DNA of 5,398 nt from Clostridia bacterium. Its GTDB lineage: Bacteria > Bacillota > Clostridia > Christensenellales > UBA1242. Positions within the stretch are counted from its first letter, which is position 1, and the number at the start of each line of letters is the position of its first letter. The position numbers were made by a program, and so were the translations under genes. This document shows positions 1 through 5,398 of the stretch, in pieces. A model generated the notes under the pieces. The model worked only from the letters and a program-made list of their open reading frames with translations, was not told the DNA's origin and did not search any database. Location of the stretch: the NCBI GenBank assembly GCA_017618475.1, contig JAFZUF010000022.1, forward strand, positions 1-5,398. Direction: 5' to 3'.

Positions 1-270
1 AATGACACCTATAGTTTTGTTATATATTTAAATAAAAAGAAATGTACCTGTTGTTTTACGCAAGTTATAAAAGATTTATTTCTGAAGAATTATGCCAAAA
101 TAGTAAGAGATTTAGAATATTTCATTAAAAAGAATAAAGAAAATATTAAATCAATTAGTTTTGAAAATGCCAGTCAAGGTGTGATCCTTTCATTTGAAAA
201 TATATGCAAAAAATATGGCATTTGCAAAGAAACTAATGAAGCTACACAAGAAAACACCAAGTTGCAATAA
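1..270 (+). CDS. Unrecognised protein, C-terminal 89 residues (5' end outside window)
   Basis: Frame 1 is open from the first base of the window to a TAA at 268-270, giving 89 residues with no internal Met, so the start lies to the left of the window. The visible part is Lys- and Asn-rich, with a short hydrophobic strand (SFVIYL), a tight cysteine cluster C-T-C-C at visible residues 15-18, a probable helix (residues about 20-50, ending in a run of lysines), then a strand-like segment (GVILSFENI) and two more cysteines (69 and 75). The tail is hydrophilic (rich in E, T, N and Q). I do not recognise the family. The stop lies 33 bases before the ATG of the next gene on the same strand, so the two are probably co-transcribed. 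An overlapping open frame at 194-388 straddles the gap and looks like a shadow. That this is coding rests on 89 stop-free codons in AT-rich DNA and on the tidy junction with the next gene. Confidence 0.7.
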   Translation, partial: NDTYSFVIYLNKKKCTCCFTQVIKDLFLKNYAKIVRDLEYFIKKNKENIKSISFENASQGVILSFENICKKYGICKETNEATQENTKLQ

Positions 271-290
271 TTTTGTTACATTAATCATAA

Positions 291-298
291 AAAGGAGA
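291..298 (+). promoter_or_regulatory. Ribosome binding site for the 304-1458 gene
   Basis: The bases AAAGGAGA match the Shine-Dalgarno consensus well and end 5 bases before the ATG at 304. This fixes the start of the downstream gene and is the clearest ribosome binding site in the window. Confidence 0.85.
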
Positions 299-303
299 AA
301 TAT

Positions 304-1458
304 ATGCCGGAATTCTACGTTGATGAAAAAGGTTGTTATCATTACAATAACGAAAAATATTCTAAATGTATTATTCCGACAAATGTAACCATAAAAAGTT
401 GGAATCCTAAAATTGTTAGCTATTATGAATCCTTATACTCAAAAAAATTACCGGCCTCCCCTATTGAAGAAATATTAAAGGATCAAATAACGAATCGTGG
501 TTATTACAATCTAGACGGTTGTGAACAATTATCTTCTGAGCAAAACAAATTTGGTAATAATTTTCACCATGAAAAAGCATGCCCACAAAGAGTTGGCATC
601 AAAAAAGATGATGGTACTATCTATCCCTACTATTTCAAACCACATAACACGATATCGGGCGGTAAAGATGCTGTTGATAAAATTATCGAGAATGTATTTC
701 GCAGCAAGGTCTACCCCATTGAAACACATTGTTATGCGGGAATCTATAATGGAAAACTGGGAACCATTTCCGAAGATCTCAACCATATTCCGAACACAAA
801 AACATTACGGTTAGACAAATATTTAGAATCAAAAGGTGTTGAATTGGAGTCAGTTATAGATATAATCAAGGCATATAATGAAGGAGTTTTCAAAGAAGAT
901 TTAACCGATCTCGCTATTGCACAATTAATATTTAGTCAATTTATTTTACCAAACGTACTTAATGAACAAGACCCTAACACAAGAAATGCAATACTGATGG
1001 GATCTGATCAAAAAGATGCTAAAAAATATAAATTTATTGGCAGAATCGATTTTGAAAATAACGCCGAAGAAGACAAGTATACGATTCCTTTTGGTATATT
1101 TAACCGCGGTGAACAGATTTATGAATTTAAAGAAAATTTAAAAAAAGCGGTAACCGACAAATTATTAACGCCAAAAGATATTAATTTAATTAATTCAATG
1201 TATCAAGTTGCTGAGTATATCACGCGCAATACCAATGTTGATAACATTGTGGAATCAATAAGACGCGCGCATAAACTGCCACAAAAATATAATTACGAAA
1301 AGATCGGCTCTGTTTCAGATTATTTTACATACACTGAATTAGTAAAATTCGGGGAAAAATATCACAAATATGCCAAAAACCATATCAATGATATCAAAAA
1401 TACCATCAATGAAATTGGTTGCCCGCTTTCTGACGATTTGCAACTTCCCCCGCTATAA
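304..1458 (+). CDS. Putative HipA/CtkA-like kinase-fold protein (tentative)
   Basis: This is a complete 384-residue soluble protein with no signal peptide or membrane segment. The ATG at 304 is chosen for its strong ribosome binding site. I do not recognise it as a whole, but the middle follows the order of motifs in HipA/CtkA and PI3/4-kinase-like folds. Residues 109-113 (YYFKP) resemble the ATP-binding lysine strand, with K112 the candidate. Residues 121-158 resemble the following helix plus the strand that in HipA-like proteins reads roughly 'nGk.G.iS..f' (here YNGKLGTISEDL). Residues 221-230 (EQDPNTRNAI) resemble the catalytic D-x-H-x-x-N loop, with D223 and N228 and an Asn where His is usual. 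Residues 247-251 (RIDFE) would carry the metal-binding Asp, D249. The first 95 residues and the helical C-terminus (about 275-375) are unassigned. If correct, it phosphorylates a protein or small molecule. It follows an unidentified gene by 33 bases, as in a two-gene toxin or defence-like module. The kinase call is a motif-level inference only; the coding call is firm. Confidence 0.45.
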   Translation: MPEFYVDEKGCYHYNNEKYSKCIIPTNVTIKSWNPKIVSYYESLYSKKLPASPIEEILKDQITNRGYYNLDGCEQLSSEQNKFGNNFHHEKACPQRVGIKKDDGTIYPYYFKPHNTISGGKDAVDKIIENVFRSKVYPIETHCYAGIYNGKLGTISEDLNHIPNTKTLRLDKYLESKGVELESVIDIIKAYNEGVFKEDLTDLAIAQLIFSQFILPNVLNEQDPNTRNAILMGSDQKDAKKYKFIGRIDFENNAEEDKYTIPFGIFNRGEQIYEFKENLKKAVTDKLLTPKDINLINSMYQVAEYITRNTNVDNIVESIRRAHKLPQKYNYEKIGSVSDYFTYTELVKFGEKYHKYAKNHINDIKNTINEIGCPLSDDLQLPPL

Positions 1459-1495
1459 TGATTGTTCTTCGGTTGCTGCCACTTCAGGATTAATA

Positions 1496-1524
1496 TTTCC
1501 TTTATTTTCAAACAATAAAGGAAA
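1496..1524. terminator. AT-rich hairpin, possible terminator of the plus-strand gene
   Basis: Bases 1496-1506 (TTTCCTTTATT) pair perfectly with 1514-1524 around a 7-base loop. On the plus strand the hairpin lies 37 bases after the stop of the kinase-like gene and is followed by AAA and then a T-rich but interrupted run up to about 1542. The stem has only two G-C pairs, so it would be a weak terminator. It also lies inside the ftsW remnant, so the repeat could be partly a by-product of the old coding sequence. On the minus strand no T-run follows it. Confidence 0.35.
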
Positions 1525-1540
1525 AAATTTGTATTTTATT

Positions 1541-1590
1541 TTGCTTATTAATATTCAACACCACACCAATCGCCATCAAGAAAACCAACA
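1541..1590 (-). repeat. Diverged direct repeat, copy 1 (ftsW remnant)
   Basis: This segment aligns without gaps to 2245-2294, the end of the intact ftsW; about 40 of 50 bases match by hand count. Over the codons for AIGVVLNINKQ all six differences are silent, which shows the two copies diverged as working genes, not as one gene and a decaying copy. Confidence 0.8.
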
Positions 1591-1627
1591 ATGCGGTTGC
1601 CTGAATAATGTTTTACCAAACCAAAAA

Positions 1628-2161
1628 CTAATTTTTAATCCAATATCTTTCTATGATATTTTCGCCTTCTGCAACTTCATTTTCAATTTTACCATTATTG
1701 TTTATTATGACTTTTTTTGATGCAATATTAGATTTGTCGCAAGTAACTAAAACCTTTTTCATATTCAACTTTTTTCTGCAATAATCAATAGCTATTGAAA
1801 GCAAAATTGTTCCATAGCCTTTATTTCTTTCTGATGGCCTGATGCTATAACCAATATGCCCACCAGAAATATCAAAACCATTTTCTAGGGTGTGTCTAAT
1901 ATTTATAAATCCCACAACTCTGTCATCACTTTTTCTTATGAATAAAAGTTCTGTTCTCTTTGGACGATTTGAGCCATTTTTGTCGTTTTCAACACGTTGT
2001 AGCCACTCTGCATAATCAGAAATCTTGGTAAGTCCTGCACCACCATTGATATACGAATTGTCTTGAATAAATTCTTGTCTACATTTTAACACATTTTCTT
2101 CATCTTGAACAAATGGTTCCCTTATTTCAAAATCTTTTTTTATCTGTTCAATTGTCTTCAT
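1628..2161 (-). CDS. GNAT-family N-acetyltransferase
   Basis: A 177-residue protein of normal length for a single GNAT domain, which transfers an acetyl group from acetyl-CoA to an amine; the substrate cannot be told from sequence. The GNAT fold is seen in order: strand LLFIRKSDDRVVGFINIRH (72-90), GHIGYSIRPSERNKGYG (101-117) with the acetyl-CoA pyrophosphate loop R-N-K-G-Y-G at 112-117, the helix after it (118-132), VLVTCDKSNIASKKVI (137-152), and the end strand RYWI (172-175). The 'GGHIGYSIRPSERNKGY' and 'VTCDK.N.AS' wording matches a family of predicted cytoplasmic acetyltransferases common in Bacillota. The ATG at 2161 is preceded by a weak AGAGA ribosome site at about 2165-2169. The gene is complete, has much lower GC than ftsW, lies downstream of the ftsW terminator, and is sandwiched between the real end of ftsW and an orphan copy of that end. 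It was probably acquired horizontally. Confidence 0.92.
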   Translation of the reverse strand: MKTIEQIKKDFEIREPFVQDEENVLKCRQEFIQDNSYINGGAGLTKISDYAEWLQRVENDKNGSNRPKRTELLFIRKSDDRVVGFINIRHTLENGFDISGGHIGYSIRPSERNKGYGTILLSIAIDYCRKKLNMKKVLVTCDKSNIASKKVIINNNGKIENEVAEGENIIERYWIKN

Positions 2162-2174
2162 ATTATCTCTAGCT

Positions 2175-2183
2175 ATTTTATCA
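2175..2183 (-). promoter_or_regulatory. Possible extended -10 promoter of the acetyltransferase
   Basis: On the minus strand the bases read TGATAAAAT, that is TG, one base, and a good -10 hexamer TAAAAT. No convincing -35 box lies 16-18 bases upstream. The hexamer ends 13 bases before the ATG, so the transcript would have only a very short leader and the AGAGA ribosome site would be barely transcribed. The motif is easy to find by chance in such AT-rich DNA. It is listed because the terminator just upstream means the gene needs some promoter. Confidence 0.25.
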
Positions 2184-2214
2184 CATCAATCTCAATTTTG
2201 TATTAAATTTTAAT

Positions 2215-2250
2215 AAAAAAATTAAGCAGAGTTTATGTTTTACTCTGCTT
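2215..2250 (-). terminator. Rho-independent terminator at the end of priA-ftsW
   Basis: Read on the minus strand, AAGCAGAGT (2250-2242) and ACTCTGCTT (2232-2224) form a perfect 9-base-pair stem with a 9-base loop, followed by AA and seven T (2221-2215). The left arm lies inside the last codons of ftsW and the loop contains its stop codon, so the terminator overlaps the gene. The orphan ftsW end at 1538-1546 lacks this stem, so the hairpin belongs to the intact copy only. It should end most transcripts before the acetyltransferase gene. Confidence 0.85.
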
Positions 2251-3501
2251 GTTTATATTTAATACCACACCTATCGCACTCATGAAAACCACCAGACTTG
2301 TAGAGCCGGCACTGATGAACGGAAGCGGCAGCCCCGTTGGCGGGATTGAACCCGTCGCCACCGCAAAATTTAGACTGGTTTGTACCATAATCACCGTAGC
2401 GATACCATAACAAAGGTATCGACCAAAGAAGTCGTGACACCGGTGACCAATCTTAAAAATACGATAAATTACCCAACCAAATACCGCAAACAAAGCCAAA
2501 CAGCCGATAAAACCAAATTCTTCCGCAATAATGGCAAAAATAAAATCACTTTCAGAAAATGGTAAAAACATATTTTTTTGCACACTGTGACCGTATCCAA
2601 CGCCCCAAAATCCACCATTTGCAATACCATACAAGCTTTCAATCAGCTGAAATCCTTCGCCTTTGGGGTTTGCCCACGGGTCAATAAATGCCGACAAACG
2701 CTTTAACCGATATGGCGCCGCGATTAACATTATTCCCACCATCGCAAGTGCTGGCAACAAGATCAACCCCAAAGTTTTTAAACGCACGCCACACAGGAAC
2801 AACACTACCAACATGATAATTCCTACCGTCATCGTAATCGACATATTGGGTTCCAAAATAATTAAACCACAAATTATACCGCCTGCCATTAACACAGCTA
2901 AAGTTTGCCACCATTTTGGAATCGGTAAACGTTGGTCCGCCATTTTTAAAACCCGCTGACTATCTACATGATTATTACACTTACCGGCAAAAATACGGGC
3001 GGCAAAAATCACCAACGCAAATTTAGCTATCTCACTTGGCTGCAACGAAAAACTACCGATACCAATCCACCGCGTCGCCCCTAACTTCGAAATACCAATT
3101 CCGGGAATAAATACCGCACCCAACAAAGCCACTGCGACACCAAAAATCACCAACGCGAAGCGCTGCAACCAATGATAATTGATAAAGTACATTAAGCCTA
3201 ACCCAATCAAACCCAAAACAAGACCAATTAGTTGTTTAACTGTATAATAAAAAGGATCACCATAATAGATTTGTGCATTATAATTTGACGCCGAATAAAT
3301 CATCAAGACACCAAAAATTACCAAACCTAAAACAGGAATTAGTAATCCTATATCACAATATCTTGGGGTTATTTTATAAACAAACCCCACAATTCTTGAT
3401 AAATTTACACTTTTAGGAAAATGTTGTTTACGCACTTTGATTTTACGCACATGATAACCACGGCGCACTTGCGTAACTCTTTTATCCCCTATTGATAACA
3501 T
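2233..3501 (-). CDS. ftsW: FtsW, septal peptidoglycan glycosyltransferase (SEDS family)
   Basis: SEDS proteins are membrane enzymes that polymerise lipid II into glycan strands; FtsW does so at the division septum with a class B PBP. The protein has 422 residues and about ten hydrophobic segments from residue 51 onward. Family blocks seen: QPSEIAKFALVIFAA (154-168), EPNMS (217-221), the extracellular loop DPWANPKGEGFQLIES (274-289) with GYGHSVQK (302-309), SESDFIFAIIAEEFG (316-330) in which D319 matches the catalytic Asp of SEDS enzymes, and the signature GSIPPTGLPLPFISAGSTSL (384-403). The GxSxQK block favours FtsW over RodA. Unusual points: a long basic N-terminus (13 Lys/Arg in the first 50 residues), GS where the signature usually has GG (402-403 region, SAGSTS), and LPF in place of the usual LPE before the catalytic loop. 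The ATG at 3501 lies 9 bases after the priA stop without a clear Shine-Dalgarno, suggesting translational coupling. Its end is marked by an overlapping terminator. SEDS identity is near certain; FtsW rather than RodA or SpoVE is likely. Confidence 0.88.
   Translation of the reverse strand: MLSIGDKRVTQVRRGYHVRKIKVRKQHFPKSVNLSRIVGFVYKITPRYCDIGLLIPVLGLVIFGVLMIYSASNYNAQIYYGDPFYYTVKQLIGLVLGLIGLGLMYFINYHWLQRFALVIFGVAVALLGAVFIPGIGISKLGATRWIGIGSFSLQPSEIAKFALVIFAARIFAGKCNNHVDSQRVLKMADQRLPIPKWWQTLAVLMAGGIICGLIILEPNMSITMTVGIIMLVVLFLCGVRLKTLGLILLPALAMVGIMLIAAPYRLKRLSAFIDPWANPKGEGFQLIESLYGIANGGFWGVGYGHSVQKNMFLPFSESDFIFAIIAEEFGFIGCLALFAVFGWVIYRIFKIGHRCHDFFGRYLCYGIATVIMVQTSLNFAVATGSIPPTGLPLPFISAGSTSLVVFMSAIGVVLNINKQSKT
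2245..2294 (-). repeat. Diverged direct repeat, copy 2 (end of intact ftsW)
   Basis: This is the partner of 1541-1590, in the same orientation and about 700 bases away. It encodes the FtsW residues F406-Q419. The two copies bracket the acetyltransferase gene and the ftsW terminator. Confidence 0.8.
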
Positions 3502-3510
3502 TACCCATGT

Positions 3511-5398
3511 TTACGATAAACTGGCCGGATTTATCTCAAAAAATATTTTTACGCTACGTGCTAATGGTTGGTCTTCCATTTGTTTAATGCAATCGGCCAT
3601 ATAATCAATCGTCTGCTCCGCAACTTCTTGTTTAATACGTGCTAAAATTTGGTAACGATATTTATTTTGCAAACGACCGTACGGACATTTCATCGCACCC
3701 AAATAAATAAATGCTTGTTGTTCGCTGTCATATTTACGTAACGGTTGCATAATTTGTTTAATCACTTCAATAATTTTGGTATCAACCGTTCCGGACACCA
3801 ACACTCGTACAATCATCGCAAAAGGCGGATACTTCGTGGTTTGGCGCGCCATAATTTCTCGTTGATAAAAACCCAAATAATCATAATTTTGAATAAATTT
3901 ATACACATAATGGTTTGGCATATAAGTTTGCAAATAAACTTTGCCGACATTACCAACCTCACGTCCTGCCCGTCCTGCCACTTGCGTCAGCAAGGCAAAA
4001 GTTCGTTCTGCCGATCGATAATCCGCCACAAAACCACCATCAGCATTGACAATAATCACCAAACTGACTTGCGGGAAATGGTGTCCTTTGGCAATCATTT
4101 GGGTACCAACCAAAACCGACGGCGAAGTCTTAGCAAATGTTTCCAAAATTTTTACCAAAGCCCCTTTGGTTTGGGTGTTATCAGTATCCATCCGTAAAAC
4201 TGGCACCGTCAAACCCGCTTGCTTCAACAACTTTTCCAATTCGGCACAAATTTTTTGAGTACCCATAGCGCCGTGCTTAATGTAAGTGCTACCACACTGT
4301 GGACAACGTGACGGAAACGGCATACGCGCCGCACAGTAATGACATTTTAATTGTTCATCGTCTTTATGGTAAACCATGGAAACGTCGCAATTTTCACATT
4401 TTGCACTCCACCCACATTGCAAGCACCGTACCGTTTGTGAATAGCCACGACGGTTTAAAAAAATCATTGCGGAATGACCTTGGCACAAAGTTTGTAATAA
4501 TTCAACCAAAACATCGTTACCAAAAATGCCACCATTCCCGGAACGAATTTCGTTCGCCATATCCACAATTTCAATTTTGGGTAGCGGTACATTGTTAACA
4601 CGTTTAGTTAATTCTAACAGTTGGTACTCCCCTTGTTCAGCCAAGTAGAAACTTTGCACCGATGGTGTTGCCGAACCCAAAACGACCGGACAATGATGCC
4701 ACTTCGCGCGCATAATTGCAATATCATGAGTTAAATAGCGCGGATTACTGTCACTTTGGTAACTGCCGTCATGTTCTTCATCAATAATAATTGCACCAAT
4801 GTTTTCCAATGGCGCAAATACCGCCGAGCGTGCCCCAATCACAATTCGCGCTATCCCTTGATCGACACGTAACCATTCATCAAATTTTTCACCACCATAC
4901 AATTTACTGTGGAGCATGGCAACAACGTCACCAAAACGTGCCTTAAAATTCGCCAATACTTGCGGTGTCAAACCAATTTCCGGCACCAAAACCAACGCCG
5001 TCTTCCCCGCATCTAACACTTTTTTAATAATGTGCATGTAAACTTCGGTTTTACCACTGCCGGTTACACCCTTTAATAAATAAACTTTTTCCGGTTGAGT
5101 TAAAACGGTGTCAACGCATTGTTGCTGCTCTGTATTTAAAACTACTTGATGGTCAGTTTTTTCAATACTAACTGGCACCCGTCGTTGCCCATTGCGTTTG
5201 GGCTTCCCGGTACGGACTGCACTTGGTAAATATAATTTCAAGACGTCTATTGCACGCAATTTAAAATGGGAACATATTTGCGGCAATAAATCTAACAATT
5301 CCGGTTTAATTACAAAATCAGTTGATAATCCATGAATTGGTTTTAACAAATCTGGCGCCACATTGGTTGTTTCACGAACTTCAATCACAAACCCATCA
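3511..5398 (-). CDS. priA: PriA, primosomal replication-restart helicase (N-terminus outside window)
   Basis: PriA recognises stalled or repaired forks, unwinds DNA 3' to 5', and starts DnaB reloading. The frame is open to the right edge; 628 residues are visible (numbered here from the codon at 5397-5395), so roughly the first 60-100 residues of the DNA-binding domain are missing. A GTG at 5388 is internal, since D-G-F precedes it in frame and the N-terminal domain is incomplete. Superfamily 2 helicase motifs: Walker A GVTGSGKT (110-117), DEEH (206-209), GSATP (241-245), FLNRRGYS (313-320), GTQMIAKGHHF (431-441) and QVAGRAGR (472-479). All eight zinc cysteines are present as four CxxC pairs: 325/328, 334/337, 352/355 and 365/368. 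The C-terminal domain starts near 490 and includes KYPPFAMIVRVLVSG (522-536). In the aromatic-rich loop after DEEH, the usual SYKQ reads SYQS (212-215), an uncommon substitution. The stop is 9 bases before ftsW on the same strand, implying one operon. Confidence 0.97.
   Translation of the reverse strand, partial: DGFVIEVRETTNVAPDLLKPIHGLSTDFVIKPELLDLLPQICSHFKLRAIDVLKLYLPSAVRTGKPKRNGQRRVPVSIEKTDHQVVLNTEQQQCVDTVLTQPEKVYLLKGVTGSGKTEVYMHIIKKVLDAGKTALVLVPEIGLTPQVLANFKARFGDVVAMLHSKLYGGEKFDEWLRVDQGIARIVIGARSAVFAPLENIGAIIIDEEHDGSYQSDSNPRYLTHDIAIMRAKWHHCPVVLGSATPSVQSFYLAEQGEYQLLELTKRVNNVPLPKIEIVDMANEIRSGNGGIFGNDVLVELLQTLCQGHSAMIFLNRRGYSQTVRCLQCGWSAKCENCDVSMVYHKDDEQLKCHYCAARMPFPSRCPQCGSTYIKHGAMGTQKICAELEKLLKQAGLTVPVLRMDTDNTQTKGALVKILETFAKTSPSVLVGTQMIAKGHHFPQVSLVIIVNADGGFVADYRSAERTFALLTQVAGRAGREVGNVGKVYLQTYMPNHYVYKFIQNYDYLGFYQREIMARQTTKYPPFAMIVRVLVSGTVDTKIIEVIKQIMQPLRKYDSEQQAFIYLGAMKCPYGRLQNKYRYQILARIKQEVAEQTIDYMADCIKQMEDQPLARSVKIFFEINPASLS

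Larger units (their letters stand above)
1453..1603 (-). pseudogene. ftsW: Orphan 3' fragment of a second ftsW allele
   Basis: Read on the minus strand from about 1600, this stretch encodes T-A-L-L-V-F-L-M followed by AIGVVLNINKQ and N-K. It aligns with FtsW residues 401-421 of this window at 16 of 21 identical positions. There is no start codon or upstream FtsW body: an in-frame TAA lies at 1615-1613 and homology fades beyond about 1600. The frame ends at TGA 1510-1508. If one T of the six-T run (complement of 1522-1527) is skipped, the frame continues for about 20 more codons through N-P-E-V-A-A-T-E-E-Q-S-L to TAG at 1455-1453, which looks like a hydrophilic C-terminal tail. So the fragment may also carry a one-base frameshift; this tail reading is weaker than the core match. 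Its end overlaps the end of the convergent 304-1458 gene by 6 bases. The fragment is cut off from the intact gene by the acetyltransferase gene and cannot make a working protein. Confidence 0.75.

Noticed and set aside
194..388. Plus-strand open frame of 64 codons across the gap before the kinase-like gene
   Set aside because: It overlaps the end of the upstream frame and the start of the well-supported gene at 304, and has no good ribosome site.
521..814. Overlapping open frames on both strands inside the kinase-like gene (plus 521-814, minus 529-786)
   Set aside because: They are shadows of a gene with a strong start signal; no ribosome sites or protein features support them.
1605..1640. 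Short inverted repeat AAAAACTAATTTTT around the acetyltransferase stop as a terminator
   Set aside because: The stem is only five A-T pairs with no useful stability and no following T-run.
1370..1720. Plus-strand open frame of 116 codons
   Set aside because: It overlaps the kinase-like gene in another frame and runs antisense to the ftsW remnant and the acetyltransferase; its translation has no recognisable features.
1453..2300. Transposon or insertion sequence carrying the acetyltransferase
   Set aside because: No transposase, terminal inverted repeats or target-site duplication were found; the flanking repeats are diverged coding copies of ftsW.
2240..2959. Several open frames on both strands inside ftsW
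   Set aside because: They are out-of-frame or antisense readings of a clearly conserved SEDS protein.
3745..4598. Plus-strand open frames antisense to priA, one rich in His and Asn
   Set aside because: The composition is what the complement of conserved helicase codons gives; no independent coding signal.
5386..5388. GTG as the true start of priA
   Set aside because: The frame is open upstream to the window edge and the residues before it fit the family, whose N-terminal domain would otherwise be missing.
1..5398. CRISPR array, tRNA or rRNA genes
   Set aside because: No regularly spaced repeats, cloverleaf-like segments or ribosomal RNA motifs were seen on either strand.

Overview
The window holds the 3' end of a conserved housekeeping operon on the minus strand, beside an AT-rich accessory stretch. 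The right-hand part, read leftwards, encodes most of PriA (replication-restart helicase, its N-terminus cut by the window edge) and then, 9 bases later, a complete SEDS glycosyltransferase best read as FtsW. A strong rho-independent terminator overlaps the ftsW stop codon. The family style of PriA and FtsW and the fairly low GC suggest a bacterium, perhaps of the Bacillota (Firmicutes); this placement is an inference with low confidence.

Left of ftsW the composition changes. Hand counts of single 60-base lines give about 42-58% GC in ftsW, about 23-32% in the acetyltransferase and about 22-37% in the two plus-strand genes. This AT-rich part holds, from the left: the last 89 residues of an unrecognised plus-strand gene; a 384-residue plus-strand protein with a good ribosome binding site that I tentatively read as a HipA/CtkA-like kinase-fold protein; a short intergenic stretch; and a minus-strand GNAT acetyltransferase.

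The most informative feature is hidden in that short stretch between the kinase-like gene and the acetyltransferase gene. Bases about 1538-1600, read on the minus strand, are a second, diverged copy of the 3' end of ftsW (16 of 21 residues identical to the FtsW C-terminus, with mainly silent differences in the most conserved part). The acetyltransferase gene is therefore flanked by two versions of the ftsW end: the functional one upstream and an orphan fragment downstream. This looks like the scar of a horizontal event at the ftsW 3' end, in which an incoming segment restored or replaced the gene's end, brought the acetyltransferase, and left the displaced native tail behind.

Functionally, priA and ftsW are probably co-transcribed. 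The acetyltransferase lies beyond the terminator and probably depends on its own promoter or on read-through. The two plus-strand genes form a separate small operon that converges on the ftsW remnant. No RNA genes, CRISPR arrays, transposase genes or insertion sequences were seen.
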